Source of the DNA: Paralithodes platypus
Lineage: Eukaryota > Arthropoda > Malacostraca > Decapoda > Lithodidae
Length of the DNA stretch: 64,000 nucleotides
Assembly: GCA_032716605.1 (NCBI GenBank)
Contig: JAVRFV010002311.1
Location: 3,325,572-3,389,571, forward strand
Direction of reading: 5' to 3'
The position numbers and the translations under genes are program-made. A model generated the notes under the pieces. The model was not told the origin of the DNA and did no database searches. It worked only from the letters and a program-made list of their open reading frames with translations. Of this stretch, positions 1 to 10,175 are shown one piece after another. The number at the start of each line of letters is the position of its first letter. Position 1 is the stretch's first letter.

Positions 1-873
1 AACCGCCAGGAGCCCAAATTATCGTACCGCATTTAGGTTGCTCTATACGATAAATTATATTAATATATACGATAAATTATATATACTACATAAGACCATG
101 GCAATATTGCTTAACCTCTGAAGTGCGCATGGGGGTAATTGGAAACGTCCCCCTGTGCTGACGTATTTGAGGTGTTTCCGTCACTAAAATATTCATTGTG
201 CCATCAATAGCATTATTACTTATCCATATGCGCCTATTATGGGTTGATTATAAAGGTATTAACCTGAAACAACAATAAAACGAGTGAAAACAGCGTTTGG
301 ATGGTCAAAATCGGAGATATAGCCCGCGAGTTGTATAATGTAGGGGTGAGGCAATCTGCTTTCCCGCCAATTTCCCCCAAGGCCACTGAGACACAGTCGA
401 TCGATACTCTCTCTCTCTCTCTTGCACTCGCTTGCTATCAGTGATGACCACACCCTCCAATCGGATTTCTAATGTTAGCACGAAAATATACCTCAGAATA
501 AGGGAATAACAGGGAAAATAGGTGATAACTGAAGGAGAGGAGGAAAGTTGGGAAGGAGGGGAGGTAGAGGACTGAGATTTTGCATGGCCCAGGGGCCAAA
601 AAAAAAAAAAAAAAAAAAAAAAATGTCGATGTCAAAAGTTGATTTTTTTTTTCTCTGACTCTTAAGAGTCTCCCCGCAGTGCGCCGGGGGAACTCTTAAG
701 AGTCTCCCCGCAGCTCCCGGGTTAATAGCATATTAGGCCTTTTATAACTTAACTTATTTACAATCTTATAATATACGATCTACTCGTCCTACGTCGTTCT
801 GTAGGAGAGATCATGACGTCACAGAGACATAAGAGATCACAAAAGAGTCATATTCTATCGTATTTATACGATA
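1..873 (-). repeat. 3' LTR of the BEL/Pao element, split by a MITE
   Basis: Positions 1-114 and 722-873 align with the uninterrupted LTR at 7359-7618. Because the element reads on the minus strand this is its 3' LTR. Similarity stops at the ATA of 871-873, where the purine-rich tract begins. The outer end may continue to the left of the window. Confidence 0.93.
115..721. mobile_element. piggyBac-like MITE (607 bp) inserted in the LTR
   Basis: The insert is flanked by TTAA at 111-114 and 722-725, while the other LTR has a single TTAA at the same place. Ends begin CCTCTGAAGTGCGC and, on the other strand, CCCGGGAGCTGCGG: a short, loosely matching inverted terminus starting with CC. TTAA duplication is the piggyBac hallmark. 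Inside are a CT microsatellite (about 407-421), a run of about 25 A (599-623) and a duplicated CTCTTAAGAGTCTCCCCGCA block at about 659 and 692. No transposase is present, so it is non-autonomous. Confidence 0.8.
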
Positions 874-876
874 CAC

Positions 877-892
877 TCCCCCCACAAAAAAG
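877..892 (-). other. Polypurine tract of the BEL/Pao element
   Basis: On the minus strand a purine run with seven G follows a T-rich stretch immediately upstream of the 3' LTR. This is the usual position of the plus-strand DNA primer in LTR retroelements. Confidence 0.7.
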
Positions 893-912
893 ACCTGAAC
901 CCCACCTGAAAC

Positions 913-3453
913 CTAAAGTTGCCCAGAGGCTATCTTCTGACGCCACAAGTTGACGGCGCCAGCAGCAGCGCGTCTGGGACGCGTCCCGGTCCGAGAATGA
1001 TCACCATCAGTAAGAGGTGAGTCGTTCCTTTGAGAATCCTCGGACCCAGTAATAACAGGTGGAGCATCAGATTGCAATGCGGAATCGAGCTCCAAAGCGT
1101 ACAAACGTGCGATAGGACGAACAGTAGTTCCAGTGGCTGTCTTCAATAGCGCCACCCGCTCTACAGAGTCTGCCCCCTTGTATACCTCCAATACGCGGCC
1201 TAATTTCCAGTATAAACGAGGACTATCTTCTTTAATTAAAACAACTTCGCCAACTGTAGGTGCCGTTGGTTTACCAGAGGGAGTAACACTCCTTTCCCTC
1301 AATGCTAGCAGATATTCACTAATCCACCGTTTCCTAAAATCCTCGATTATCCTGGATATATACTGGTATCTCTTAGACACCGCTACCTCAGAGTACAACG
1401 AGGGATCCTCTAACTCTACTATGGACTGAAAATCAGATGGAAACGCAGTCAATGGTTTTCCATATAGCAAGTGAGCTGGCGTTAATGGTAGTGGTTCTTG
1501 CAGGTCGGTGTACACATATGTAAGCGGGCGATCATTCACGACTGCCTCTATCTCTGTGAGGACTGTCGTCAACTCACTCTTCTTTAATAGAGCACGTCCT
1601 ACAACCGCTCTGAGTCCTGACTTTACTATGCCGACACATCGTTCCCACATTCCACCAAACCAAGGTGCCTTAACTGGAATGAACCTCCATTCGCACTTCT
1701 TCTCTCCCAAAAGAGTGATGATAGTAGGATCACTACTCATATCCTTTAGATATTTTGATGCTTGGATATAAGTGGGAGCATTGTCGCTAAGAATGAGTTG
1801 AGGGAATGAACGACGGGCACAAAACCGTCTAAACGCCAGCATAATTTCTTCGCTAGACATATTATCACATAGTTCTAGGTGTACCGCTCGAGATGTTGCA
1901 CAGGTAAACAATAATATATAAACCTTATCACTCTCCCTCGTCTTCAATGCCCCTGTGTAATCTAATCCTACCGCTTGGAAAGGTTCTACGTGCTTTACAC
2001 GACATTCAGGTAGAGGTGGAGCTGGTCCAGTTGCATATGGTTTACCCTTTAGTCTCTGGCATATTACACACTTTCTCACTACGCGTCGAGCTACTTGTCG
2101 AACTCTGGGTATCCACCATGTGAGACGTAAATTTGATATAATATGACATACCCCGTAGTGTTTTACTTCCCTATGTGCACGTATGATCAATAGATCAGTA
2201 ACGTGATGTCTTGTTGGCATAAGTATAGGTCGGTTTGTGCCGTCTGGTACACCCGACCACTTCAGGCGACCCTCACACCTGATGAGGCCATTGTCTAGGT
2301 GCAACCTTAGTTGACGCACTATATTAGGCATTAATGTCTTATTCAAGCTTTTCAAGGATTCTAATTCATTGGAAAAGGTTTCTACTTGAACCCATTTGAT
2401 CAAAGTTACTTCAGCTGCTTTAAATTCACGAGCATCAATGTTGTGACCCCTGTTGCAGAGTTGGCCCGTTACTTTAAGCTTAAGATTGGATACATATCGC
2501 AACACCCAAGCTACAACTCTGACTAGTTTATTATAGTCACCGAATCTTGCCCACTTCATGATAGGACCCGGTGGCTCATTTGGTTGGGCTGTAACTGCCA
2601 CTGTTTCCAGTGGCAGAAGTCCCTCACCAACAGCATGCCATATCGTCCATTCACTTTCATGGAGCAGCCACTTTGGACCATGCCACCACAATTCGGACTT
2701 GATTAACTGGCTAGCCGTTATACCCCTGGTTATGAGATCACTAGGGTTTTCTTTTGTATTTACATAATGATAAGCAACGTCTGGCAAAAGGGCTCTAATC
2801 TCATCTACCCTATTCCGCACATAAACTGGCAGAGACTTCTTGCCATGTATCCAGTTGAGTGCGACCTGACTATCGCACCATACATGAACGATTTCAATAT
2901 TTAATTCGCTCTCGTATGCTGCGCGTACATGTTGCACCAGACGTGCTAATAGCAGCATGGCAGTCAATTCCATTTTAGGGATAGTTACCTTTTTAACCGG
3001 GGCTACCTTGGCCCGGGCTGTAACTAAATGTGCCCCAAATGAAGTAACAACATATATGGCTACCCCGTATGCCGTGGCGCTAGCATCGCAAAACATGTGT
3101 AACGTAACGTCACCGAACGCCGCCACTTTACGAGGTATAGGTTTAGTACATAGGATGGCATATTCATTCAACAACAATGTCCCTTGGTCATTCAGGTCCT
3201 CGGGCAAACTGTCATCCCATCCTATCTTACGTCTCCAAACTTCCTGCATTAGAATCCTAGCTCTTATGGTAACAGGTAATGCTAGACCCAAAGGATCAAA
3301 AAATTGCGCAACTTTGCTCAACAGACTTCTTTTGGTGTGCGCTCCTGTCTGCTGAGCAAAAGACCTTGTTTGAAAAGTTAGTATGTCATGTTTAGGTTGC
3401 CAGATCATCCCCCAAATTTCTGGACTTTTCCTGGTTAAGAGATGCCGTACCAT
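913..3453 (-). CDS. BEL/Pao pol, C-terminal part: RT end, RNase H, integrase
   Basis: This 846-residue frame continues the polyprotein begun in the 3392-6202 frame. It starts in the RT connection (IWQPKHDIL), then has the RNase H-like FCDASATAYG near residue 114. The integrase zinc domain (H..H..CVICQ) lies at about 418-466 and the integrase core at about 490-605: D in GLDYTG, D in LSDNAP, E in WERCVG. A DUF5641-like C-terminal module follows at about 730-790. The first in-frame Met is only where the frame happens to open; a separate protein is not implied. It overlaps the upstream frame by 62 nt in the +1 register. All visible catalytic residues are present. Confidence 0.93.
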   Translation of the reverse strand: MVRHLLTRKSPEIWGMIWQPKHDILTFQTRSFAQQTGAHTKRSLLSKVAQFFDPLGLALPVTIRARILMQEVWRRKIGWDDSLPEDLNDQGTLLLNEYAILCTKPIPRKVAAFGDVTLHMFCDASATAYGVAIYVVTSFGAHLVTARAKVAPVKKVTIPKMELTAMLLLARLVQHVRAAYESELNIEIVHVWCDSQVALNWIHGKKSLPVYVRNRVDEIRALLPDVAYHYVNTKENPSDLITRGITASQLIKSELWWHGPKWLLHESEWTIWHAVGEGLLPLETVAVTAQPNEPPGPIMKWARFGDYNKLVRVVAWVLRYVSNLKLKVTGQLCNRGHNIDAREFKAAEVTLIKWVQVETFSNELESLKSLNKTLMPNIVRQLRLHLDNGLIRCEGRLKWSGVPDGTNRPILMPTRHHVTDLLIIRAHREVKHYGVCHIISNLRLTWWIPRVRQVARRVVRKCVICQRLKGKPYATGPAPPLPECRVKHVEPFQAVGLDYTGALKTRESDKVYILLFTCATSRAVHLELCDNMSSEEIMLAFRRFCARRSFPQLILSDNAPTYIQASKYLKDMSSDPTIITLLGEKKCEWRFIPVKAPWFGGMWERCVGIVKSGLRAVVGRALLKKSELTTVLTEIEAVVNDRPLTYVYTDLQEPLPLTPAHLLYGKPLTAFPSDFQSIVELEDPSLYSEVAVSKRYQYISRIIEDFRKRWISEYLLALRERSVTPSGKPTAPTVGEVVLIKEDSPRLYWKLGRVLEVYKGADSVERVALLKTATGTTVRPIARLYALELDSALQSDAPPVITGSEDSQRNDSPLTDGDHSRTGTRPRRAAAGAVNLWRQKIASGQL

Positions 3454-6202
3454 CCACTTGTATTAAACTCTGAAGATCTTCACTATTAGTAACCCACTCG
3501 CGGAGAAATAGATGTGCATCCGCAAACAATCTGCGTGCTTGCCAGTATGCATACAACAAATCATCTTGACTATCGCTAGTACCCTGCAAATTGTCAATGT
3601 ATAATCCGCGAGATAGTTTACTTGTGTCCTCATGAGTGTCAGCTAGATGTTTTCTGATTGTGGCATTTAACAAAAACTGCGAGCAAGTGGCCCCAAAGAG
3701 TACAACCCAAAAACGGTATATTATGATGGGACTTTCAGAGTCGCTAATGTCGCCGAACCAAAGAAAGCGGGTAACATCTCTATCTTCCTCCTTTAGCTTG
3801 ACCATCAAGAATGCTTTCTCGATGTCACTGGTATAGGCGTACTTTCCCAGCCTAAACCGCAATAGATGTTGGGACAGGTCCGACACCATGGACGGACCTG
3901 TCAACAGGCAGTCATTTAGACTGGGTTGTTGTCCTTGGTGGGCAGAACAGTCATACACCACCCGTATTGGTGTGGTGACGCTGTCTTTCTTTACCCCATG
4001 ATGGGCCAGATAGTGAACCCTATCCTTCTTACACGGTTCCTTGACATCGACTCTCTCTATAAAGCCCCTATCCTCATAACTCCGAAATACATCGTCATAC
4101 GCCTGACGCGTGCTCGGTTCGTTAGACAATTTCCGCTGCAATGCGCGCAAGCGACCTAATGCCAAACCATAGTTGGTAGGCAGGCTTATCTCACTGTTCT
4201 TCCAGGGTAAACTAACTTTATATTGCTTGTCTGAGGCACAGTAGCACACAGACTCGTCAAACCTTTGTAGCGCAACTTCCGAGTCATAATCAGTCTCCAT
4301 AGGATTAATGCCTATGTGATCCAATCTCCACAGTCGTTCCAGGTCGAACTTGGCAGCCATCTTAGGGTCACTAGGTTGGGAATCCTCCCTTCCCAACTCC
4401 TCTGCCGCGGTTACATTGACTCTATATATCGAGACCGTGTCGACCAGGACCTTTGACTGTGTAGTATGCACCTTTCCGCTCATGCAGTATCCAAATTTAG
4501 TGGGGATTAAAATTACACCACACATCTTTTTAAATCCAGGGTATACTACTACATAATAATGATCCACACCAAGTAGAACATGCACCTCACTCTGATTTCC
4601 CATGGGATCTGACAAGTTAACCCCTTTGCTACGTAATGCGTGTTCCACCTTCTTCACACCCACAGATACATATTCTGGTAGGGTGTCTACTACGATACAA
4701 GTCATAAAGTACCGGTTTTTACGATAGAAATATGAAATCTCCGCTATCTCGTAGTCTTGTTTATCAGTAACCCCTGTGAAGCCCTGTAATCGAAGAGTCT
4801 CAGCCCCTACGATTCGGTGCTTCAATCCCACTAGTACGGACCTCTTTATAAAGGAACGTTGAGATCCTTGATCTAGAAGTACCCGACAAACTTTGTTAAT
4901 GTCGTTACCTTCCATGGGAATCTGTATTGTGGGCAATATAGTGGTGTCTTGCGTGCTACCTAGTGCCACAGTTGTAGTACCCTCATTTTTGACGTCTTTG
5001 ACTTTATCTGCAGTAGGACACAACTTATCAAAGTGATGTCCTTTGCAGTGCCGACAGGGCCTTAAGTATGTAGCAGTACATTGTCCCTGCTTACCATGTT
5101 CCCCACTTAGACAACCTACACATAGCTTCAATCTTTTCGCCTGTGCTAGTTTTGTCTCATTTGTCGGGTATTTTACGCAGAAACTCCATTTATGTTTGTT
5201 GTTACATAGCTTACATAGAATCTGAGCAGGTTTCTTATACACACCCTCTTTCTTTACTTTAGTCCCCACTGTCATGCTTATTGTTCCCCTCTTCTCCACA
5301 TTCTCACTCCCTCCCGACACATACATTCTCCCTTTGTTCAACTGTAGATTATTGATCTCCTTGCTGAACTGAGTTTTGAACTCCCCCAGCTCAAATGATC
5401 TTACCTTATCAAGTATTGCCATAGGAAGCTTCTGACGCAAGATAATGACTATCATTTCCTGCGTGGTAAGCCCTAGGGTGTCTAGCGATCGAGTATGGCA
5501 CTCCATATTTGCCCTGAAGTTTGTCAACTCATCAACCTTATACTGTGGTTCTGCGAGCCCCAACAAGGCAACGACATGGGCCATCTTCAACTGCTCTCTA
5601 TCCCCGTATGTGGACTCTAATAAGTGTACCACTTCAAGATAACTACCACCCACCACTGCAAAACCCTTTATTAAATGTAAGGCCTCTCCTTCCATTTGTC
5701 CCTTCAGATAGTGAAACTTGCGGACATTATCCAAAGAGGATTCATGAACCGTAGATCGAAATACGTCCCAGAAAGCTAACCACTCGGTTAACTTGCCCCC
5801 AAATGTAGGAAGATTGAGCTTTGGGAGGTGTACAGTATGTTTTGGGTCAGCCCTTCTATGGGCCTCATTATCGCCTCCCTTCTTACTTGCGACAGCACGC
5901 TGTAATAGGTACTTTGCTCTAAAGACAGGTTCGTCATAGAGGGCGCGATTATCACACTCTGTAACTATCTCTTCCTCCTCTATCATGTCAGCCACAATCA
6001 CCTCACTCAGAGCCGTAATACGACCGTGGGTAGCCTGGACGTTTTCTAATCTAGCCTCCAATTCCTCTAGTTCAGCAGTAGTGATGAAAGTGTTGACGTC
6101 CACAATTAGCCTATTTAATACTCCCCGAAGTCCCGCCCTTTGATTTTTAGGGGCTTTGATCAGCACCCCACTAGACGGTGTCTCTTTATCGTTTTTATCC
6201 AT
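3392..6202 (-). CDS. BEL/Pao gag-protease-reverse transcriptase
   Basis: Start chosen at 6202 (MDKNDKETPSSG); a further 46 codons upstream are open but look like leader. Domains: DUF1759-type gag at about 126-240 (LNLPTFGGKLTEW), zinc knuckles ending CRHCKGHHFDKLC near 381-394, aspartic protease near 439 (LLDQGSQRSFI), and RT with motif A YTSDIEKAF near 787, motif B FGATCSQFLLN and motif C YIDN near 866. The protease reads D-Q-G instead of the usual D-S/T-G, and the RT box has N in place of the second D, a state known in some BEL/Pao members. The frame ends inside the RT connection, so the product is truncated unless the ribosome shifts to the next frame. Confidence 0.93.
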   Translation of the reverse strand: MDKNDKETPSSGVLIKAPKNQRAGLRGVLNRLIVDVNTFITTAELEELEARLENVQATHGRITALSEVIVADMIEEEEIVTECDNRALYDEPVFRAKYLLQRAVASKKGGDNEAHRRADPKHTVHLPKLNLPTFGGKLTEWLAFWDVFRSTVHESSLDNVRKFHYLKGQMEGEALHLIKGFAVVGGSYLEVVHLLESTYGDREQLKMAHVVALLGLAEPQYKVDELTNFRANMECHTRSLDTLGLTTQEMIVIILRQKLPMAILDKVRSFELGEFKTQFSKEINNLQLNKGRMYVSGGSENVEKRGTISMTVGTKVKKEGVYKKPAQILCKLCNNKHKWSFCVKYPTNETKLAQAKRLKLCVGCLSGEHGKQGQCTATYLRPCRHCKGHHFDKLCPTADKVKDVKNEGTTTVALGSTQDTTILPTIQIPMEGNDINKVCRVLLDQGSQRSFIKRSVLVGLKHRIVGAETLRLQGFTGVTDKQDYEIAEISYFYRKNRYFMTCIVVDTLPEYVSVGVKKVEHALRSKGVNLSDPMGNQSEVHVLLGVDHYYVVVYPGFKKMCGVILIPTKFGYCMSGKVHTTQSKVLVDTVSIYRVNVTAAEELGREDSQPSDPKMAAKFDLERLWRLDHIGINPMETDYDSEVALQRFDESVCYCASDKQYKVSLPWKNSEISLPTNYGLALGRLRALQRKLSNEPSTRQAYDDVFRSYEDRGFIERVDVKEPCKKDRVHYLAHHGVKKDSVTTPIRVVYDCSAHQGQQPSLNDCLLTGPSMVSDLSQHLLRFRLGKYAYTSDIEKAFLMVKLKEEDRDVTRFLWFGDISDSESPIIIYRFWVVLFGATCSQFLLNATIRKHLADTHEDTSKLSRGLYIDNLQGTSDSQDDLLYAYWQARRLFADAHLFLREWVTNSEDLQSLIQVDGTASLNQEKSRNLGDDLAT

Positions 6203-7358
6203 TTTGCATGTGAGCCTATAGGCTATGTATCTAAATGTTACGTTACAAAAACAACGGCCAAATAATAGTCTACTTAACCCTTTCACGCATTTATGACGCA
6301 GAGGTTGCCAGATTAGCAATAAGAAATAGAGTTCTCTCACTCTTATAATTACCTCACCAAAATTAGTTTTCTGCCCACAGCTAACTCAAAGACAACTGCA
6401 GAGGTTGAAGTAACTAAACTAAAGGTTTCTAAATACCCCTGATGGTAACATAAGGCTTTAAAGTATCCCCTATAGGCTCAAAATTGCGTCATATGTCGGA
6501 GAGGGTTAAGAGACGCCAACCGGCGGACTTCTATGTTATGGAGAACAAATAGTACACTAAATAGCAATACCTACTAATGGATCATATTGAACAAGATTTT
6601 TTTTTAGGTCAGGTCATATGTCACAGGAAGTCTGAAACGGAAAAGAAAATTATTGGGGAAAGATGATGGGTGGGATGCAGGACTTAGGCAGGCACAACGA
6701 TGTGACCCTGCATTCCGGCTCTAACCATCGCTTGGCTAGCCTTGCCAGTTTATCATAGAGTTGTTCCTGCATCCTGTTATATGTCCCCTTGTTCATTGCC
6801 TTAAAATCCCTTACTGGTAGCTAATTCCCGGGTCTGGGCACCAATGTGGTAAACTATCAATGGAAGTTAAATATTACTAAGCTATAATGAATCAAATAAA
6901 ATCAATCTAAATGAAAACTACTCTATATCTAAATTGAATTCAATCTGAAACAAGCTAATTTATATCCAAAGGTCTCACATAATAAATGTATATATAGGGT
7001 AAGGTTATAAGGGTTAATATTAGCCAGGAATTAACTCACCAATAGTTCCACGTGGCAATGAGGCAAGGGAGAACGTTTTACCCAATATGGCGGTGGACAA
7101 TGGGGAACGAGACTTCGGTCCCAAGACTCGAGTCAAGTTAAAGAAAGAATAAATGATTACATGGGAATGGACATGAATAATATGCTTATCTATCAGTCAG
7201 TCATGGTGTCGATGAGAGCGTCGTGATGGTGTAGCTGCGTGTATTGTGATTAGAGGCACAAAAGCTCGATCAACTGAGGGCGGAAAAATTAGATGTTGAC
7301 TGGTTGGTGTTCGTGAAGGCTCTGGCGTACCTCAAAAGCACCTCTTGCTGCCTTGGCA
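6203..7358 (-). other. BEL/Pao untranslated leader
   Basis: About 1.15 kb between the 5' LTR and the gag start. No conserved coding is seen. The primer-binding site should lie just inside the LTR (around 7340-7360 on the minus strand), but I could not match it to a named tRNA. Confidence 0.7.
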
Positions 7359-7618
7359 AACCGCCAGGAGCCCAAATTATCGTACCGCATTTAGGTTGCT
7401 CTATACGATAAATTATATTAATATATACGATAAATTATATATACTACATAAGACCATGGCAATATTGCTTAATAGCATATTAGGCCTTTTATAACTTAAC
7501 TTATTTACAATCTTATAATATACGATCTACTCGTCCTACGTCGTTCTGTAGGAGAGATCATGACGTCACAGAGACAAGAGATCACAAAAGAGTCATATTC
7601 TATCGTATTTATACGATA
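7359..7618 (-). repeat. 5' LTR of the BEL/Pao element
   Basis: Uninterrupted 260-bp LTR. It contains a repeated ACGATAAATTATAT word near its left end and no MITE, so it preserves the pre-insertion site of the 115-721 element. The outer boundary lacks an obvious TG at the expected first bases. Confidence 0.9.
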
Positions 7619-7639
7619 GTATCTTTATATATTTATTTA

Positions 7640-8070
7640 CATTCCAGACTCTGATGGGTAAAAAAACAACAGTAAAAGGAAGTCGGAAAGGTATATTTGA
7701 GCAACTTAAAGGTATATTTGAGAGGCATAAAAGGTATATTTGATAGGTATAAAGGTTTGTTTAAGGTTGAGAAAGGTATATTAAAGATCGAGAGAGGTAA
7801 ATTTTAGGTCTAGAAAATAGTTAGAGATACCTTAAGACTTAAAAAAGGTATATTTGAGCGCCTTAAAAGGTATATATGATCGGCATAAAGGTATATTTAA
7901 GGTTGAGAAAAGTTAAACTAAAGAATTAAAGTAAAGGGTTAGAATATAGTTTGATACACAGAAAGACTTCTAAACCCACTTTCAGACGTCTTAACATTCC
8001 AGACTTTGGTGGGCAAGAAACAACAGTAGAATAAGGAAGAATTAAGTTGAAAAAGTATATTTGATCAGTA
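7640..8070. repeat. Degenerate AT-rich tandem repeat region
   Basis: The word AAAGGTATATTTGA recurs irregularly (about 7690-7930). A longer block starting ACATTCCAGACT and followed by ACAACAGTA occurs at 7641 and again at about 7992. This suggests an old duplication of about 350 bp containing a short degenerate repeat. No coding. Confidence 0.55.
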
Positions 8071-9236
8071 AAGCTCGGTTCACACATACACGTTCTAACG
8101 TCCCGTCCGGCCCCGACCTCTTAATAAAAAGCGCCTAGGCGGCGTCCTTTTTATGCATGCATAAAATAATCCGTGTGGGTCGGGGCAACTGCCAGAAAAC
8201 GTGTTATGTCGGGACACCCACGGGACATACACGGACACACACAGAAGTTATTTTCTTGGTCGGTACACAGATAAGCTGGAGTCAGAACACCATAAAGAGA
8301 CGTAGGATAGAGGTTGGCCTGAACCCCCTGGCTGCCCTGTTACGCTCTGAAGGATCTAAGCTACATTCTATGCCTTGGTACGGGTTAATTTGTTATTTTT
8401 ATTAGTTCCTATGCGTTTATCTTGTGTCGTCCCAGTTTTGGTTTGTTTATTGCAAGTTTTATATTATATTTGGTAGTTTTGTTTGTGTCTTCCAGGTGGG
8501 TTGGGTGTGGGAATCCAGTGTCCATGATATATTGTCAGACATTGTTTTAATATCTTCACTTTAGATTTCTGGTTGTTCTACCTGTTTTCTTTTCTTTTTT
8601 CTCTGTTGCTTGATAATAATACCAACCGCACTACAGCCTGTGCCCTTAAATATAAGTTGGGAATACAAGAAATAATGTCATTATGCACAGGCTTATGAAC
8701 CACACAAACTAATATGAGTGCATTAGTAGCCTTTATGTAACCGTGTGGCATTTTTATCCTCTTATTTTGGTATATCCAATTGCTGGATCGGATGCTCAAC
8801 ATCAGAAATCGGATGGGATCGGAAAAATGTAAATATCAGCGATATATTAGATCGGAAAATCGAAACAGGCGTAGCCCTAAATACAGTCAAACCTAAACAG
8901 CTTATGAACATGAAAAACTTATCTCTATCTTTCTTCATCTTCCTGTGACTATGAGTTAAATACTGTTTATAGTTTTGTGTTTGTGTAGGATTGAAATGAT
9001 CATCAAAGCATAGGAAATACGGTATCAAATACCGGTACCTAGTGAGGGTGAAAATCACAAGAGAATGTCAGGGTAAACTTCCCTGGGTTGTGGACATACC
9101 TTCACTAAATCAGTTGAATAAGTCTCTCCCTTTCTGATGCCACTCTATGCAAATATAAGGCCTTTGTTTGAAATCATGCCATCTAGCCGACAGGGGTTAA
9201 TGAGGGTTTCTAAAGTTCAAATAGTTTCAAAACTTT
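8071..9236. other. Non-coding stretch with small repeat traces
   Basis: No gene seen. Around 8085-8240, GGCCCCGACC and GGGTCGGGGC face each other across an ATAAAAAG...CTTTTTAT stem, suggesting a decayed foldback element. Around 8425-8480 the words TCGTCCCAGTTTTGGTTTG and GCAAGTTTTA match the 3' end of the Naiad at 16020-16065. The rest is unassigned. Confidence 0.4.
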
Positions 9237-9258
9237 GCCAGATTATCTATCTATCTAT

Positions 9259-9543
9259 CTATTGCCTGACGCCGTGATCCCCGAAGGGGTGGCCACGAAC
9301 GAACCGCCCCCATGCACCTCTGTCCCCAGTCAGTCGACGCCCCTCCCCCCAACCAGCACCGCCTTCGTTCATGTAGTTCCTCACTCCATCCTTCCACCTC
9401 ATATTCGGTCTACCTCTCCCCCTCTGTCCCTCCACCTCGCTCTCGTACACCCTCTTAGTCATTCTCTCGCTTTCCATACGTTCCATATGGCCGAACCATC
9501 TCAAGTTGTTCCTTTTCACACTTTCCAGCACATCTACCTCCAC
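9259..9543 (-). pseudogene. LINE A C-terminal tail
   Basis: Carries the family's C-terminal signature RWFGHMERM...RGRGRP..RWKDGV. It is the same region as in copies 2 and 4 but is separated from the thumb by frameshifts. Confidence 0.75.
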
Positions 9544-9557
9544 ACACCTCCTTCTTT

Positions 9558-10175
9558 CTATCTCATTAGTCTGTCTATCCCTCCATGTAACTCCGCACGC
9601 ACTCTTAAGTAATTCATTTCCACTGCTCTCACTCTTGGTCTGAGTCTCTCAACCAACGTCCATGCTTCGCTTCCGTAAGTCAGTGTCGGGATTACCACAC
9701 TGTCATGCAAGGACTTCTTCACTTCCATACTGACCACCCTATTTCTTGTTACTGCTTTTAGCGTTCCTACAACCCTCTTCCCCTGTTGTACCCTCTCCCG
9801 CACCTCTTCATCCATAGTCCCATCTTTACTCAACACACTGCCCAGATACTTAAAAGAGTTGACGATCTCCATAGCCTGACCGTTCAGCTTCACCTCACAC
9901 TCTGTGACTTCACCCCTTTCGAAGACCATAACCTTGCTCTTCCCCGTATTTACCTTCAAATTCCGTTTTTCGCACACTGTTCCAAACTCATTTACCAGAC
10001 CCTGCAACTCCCATTCATTATCACTCATCAGAACTGTATCATCCGCAAACAGCAGTATAGGTAGCTTCCACTCAATTCCCTCCCTTTTCAGCGATACACC
10101 AACATCCACTGCTCTTGATAGTATTTCTTTCATAACTCCATCCATATATACAGTAAACAACCACGGGGACATCAC
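9558..10175 (-). pseudogene. LINE A RT, palm and thumb part
   Basis: Continues copy 1 in a shifted frame: SPWLFTVYMDGV, motif C LLFADDTVL, then thumb KYLGSVLSKDGTMD. It ends early because of a one-base deletion at about 9602 relative to copy 2 (ACTCTTAAG here, ACTCCTTAAG at 18712). Confidence 0.8.

Larger units (their letters stand above)
1..7618 (-). mobile_element. BEL/Pao LTR retrotransposon, nearly complete
   Basis: Two copies of a 260-bp terminal repeat (1-873, interrupted, and 7359-7618) enclose a gag-protease-RT reading frame and an RNase H-integrase reading frame, all on the minus strand. Domain order (DUF1759-type gag, zinc knuckles, aspartic protease, RT, RNase H, zinc-binding integrase, DDE core, DUF5641-like tail) is that of BEL/Pao. 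The LTRs differ by a 2-bp indel near 829 plus the inserted MITE, so the insertion is recent. The left end coincides with the window start, so the target duplication on that side cannot be read. Confidence 0.93.
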
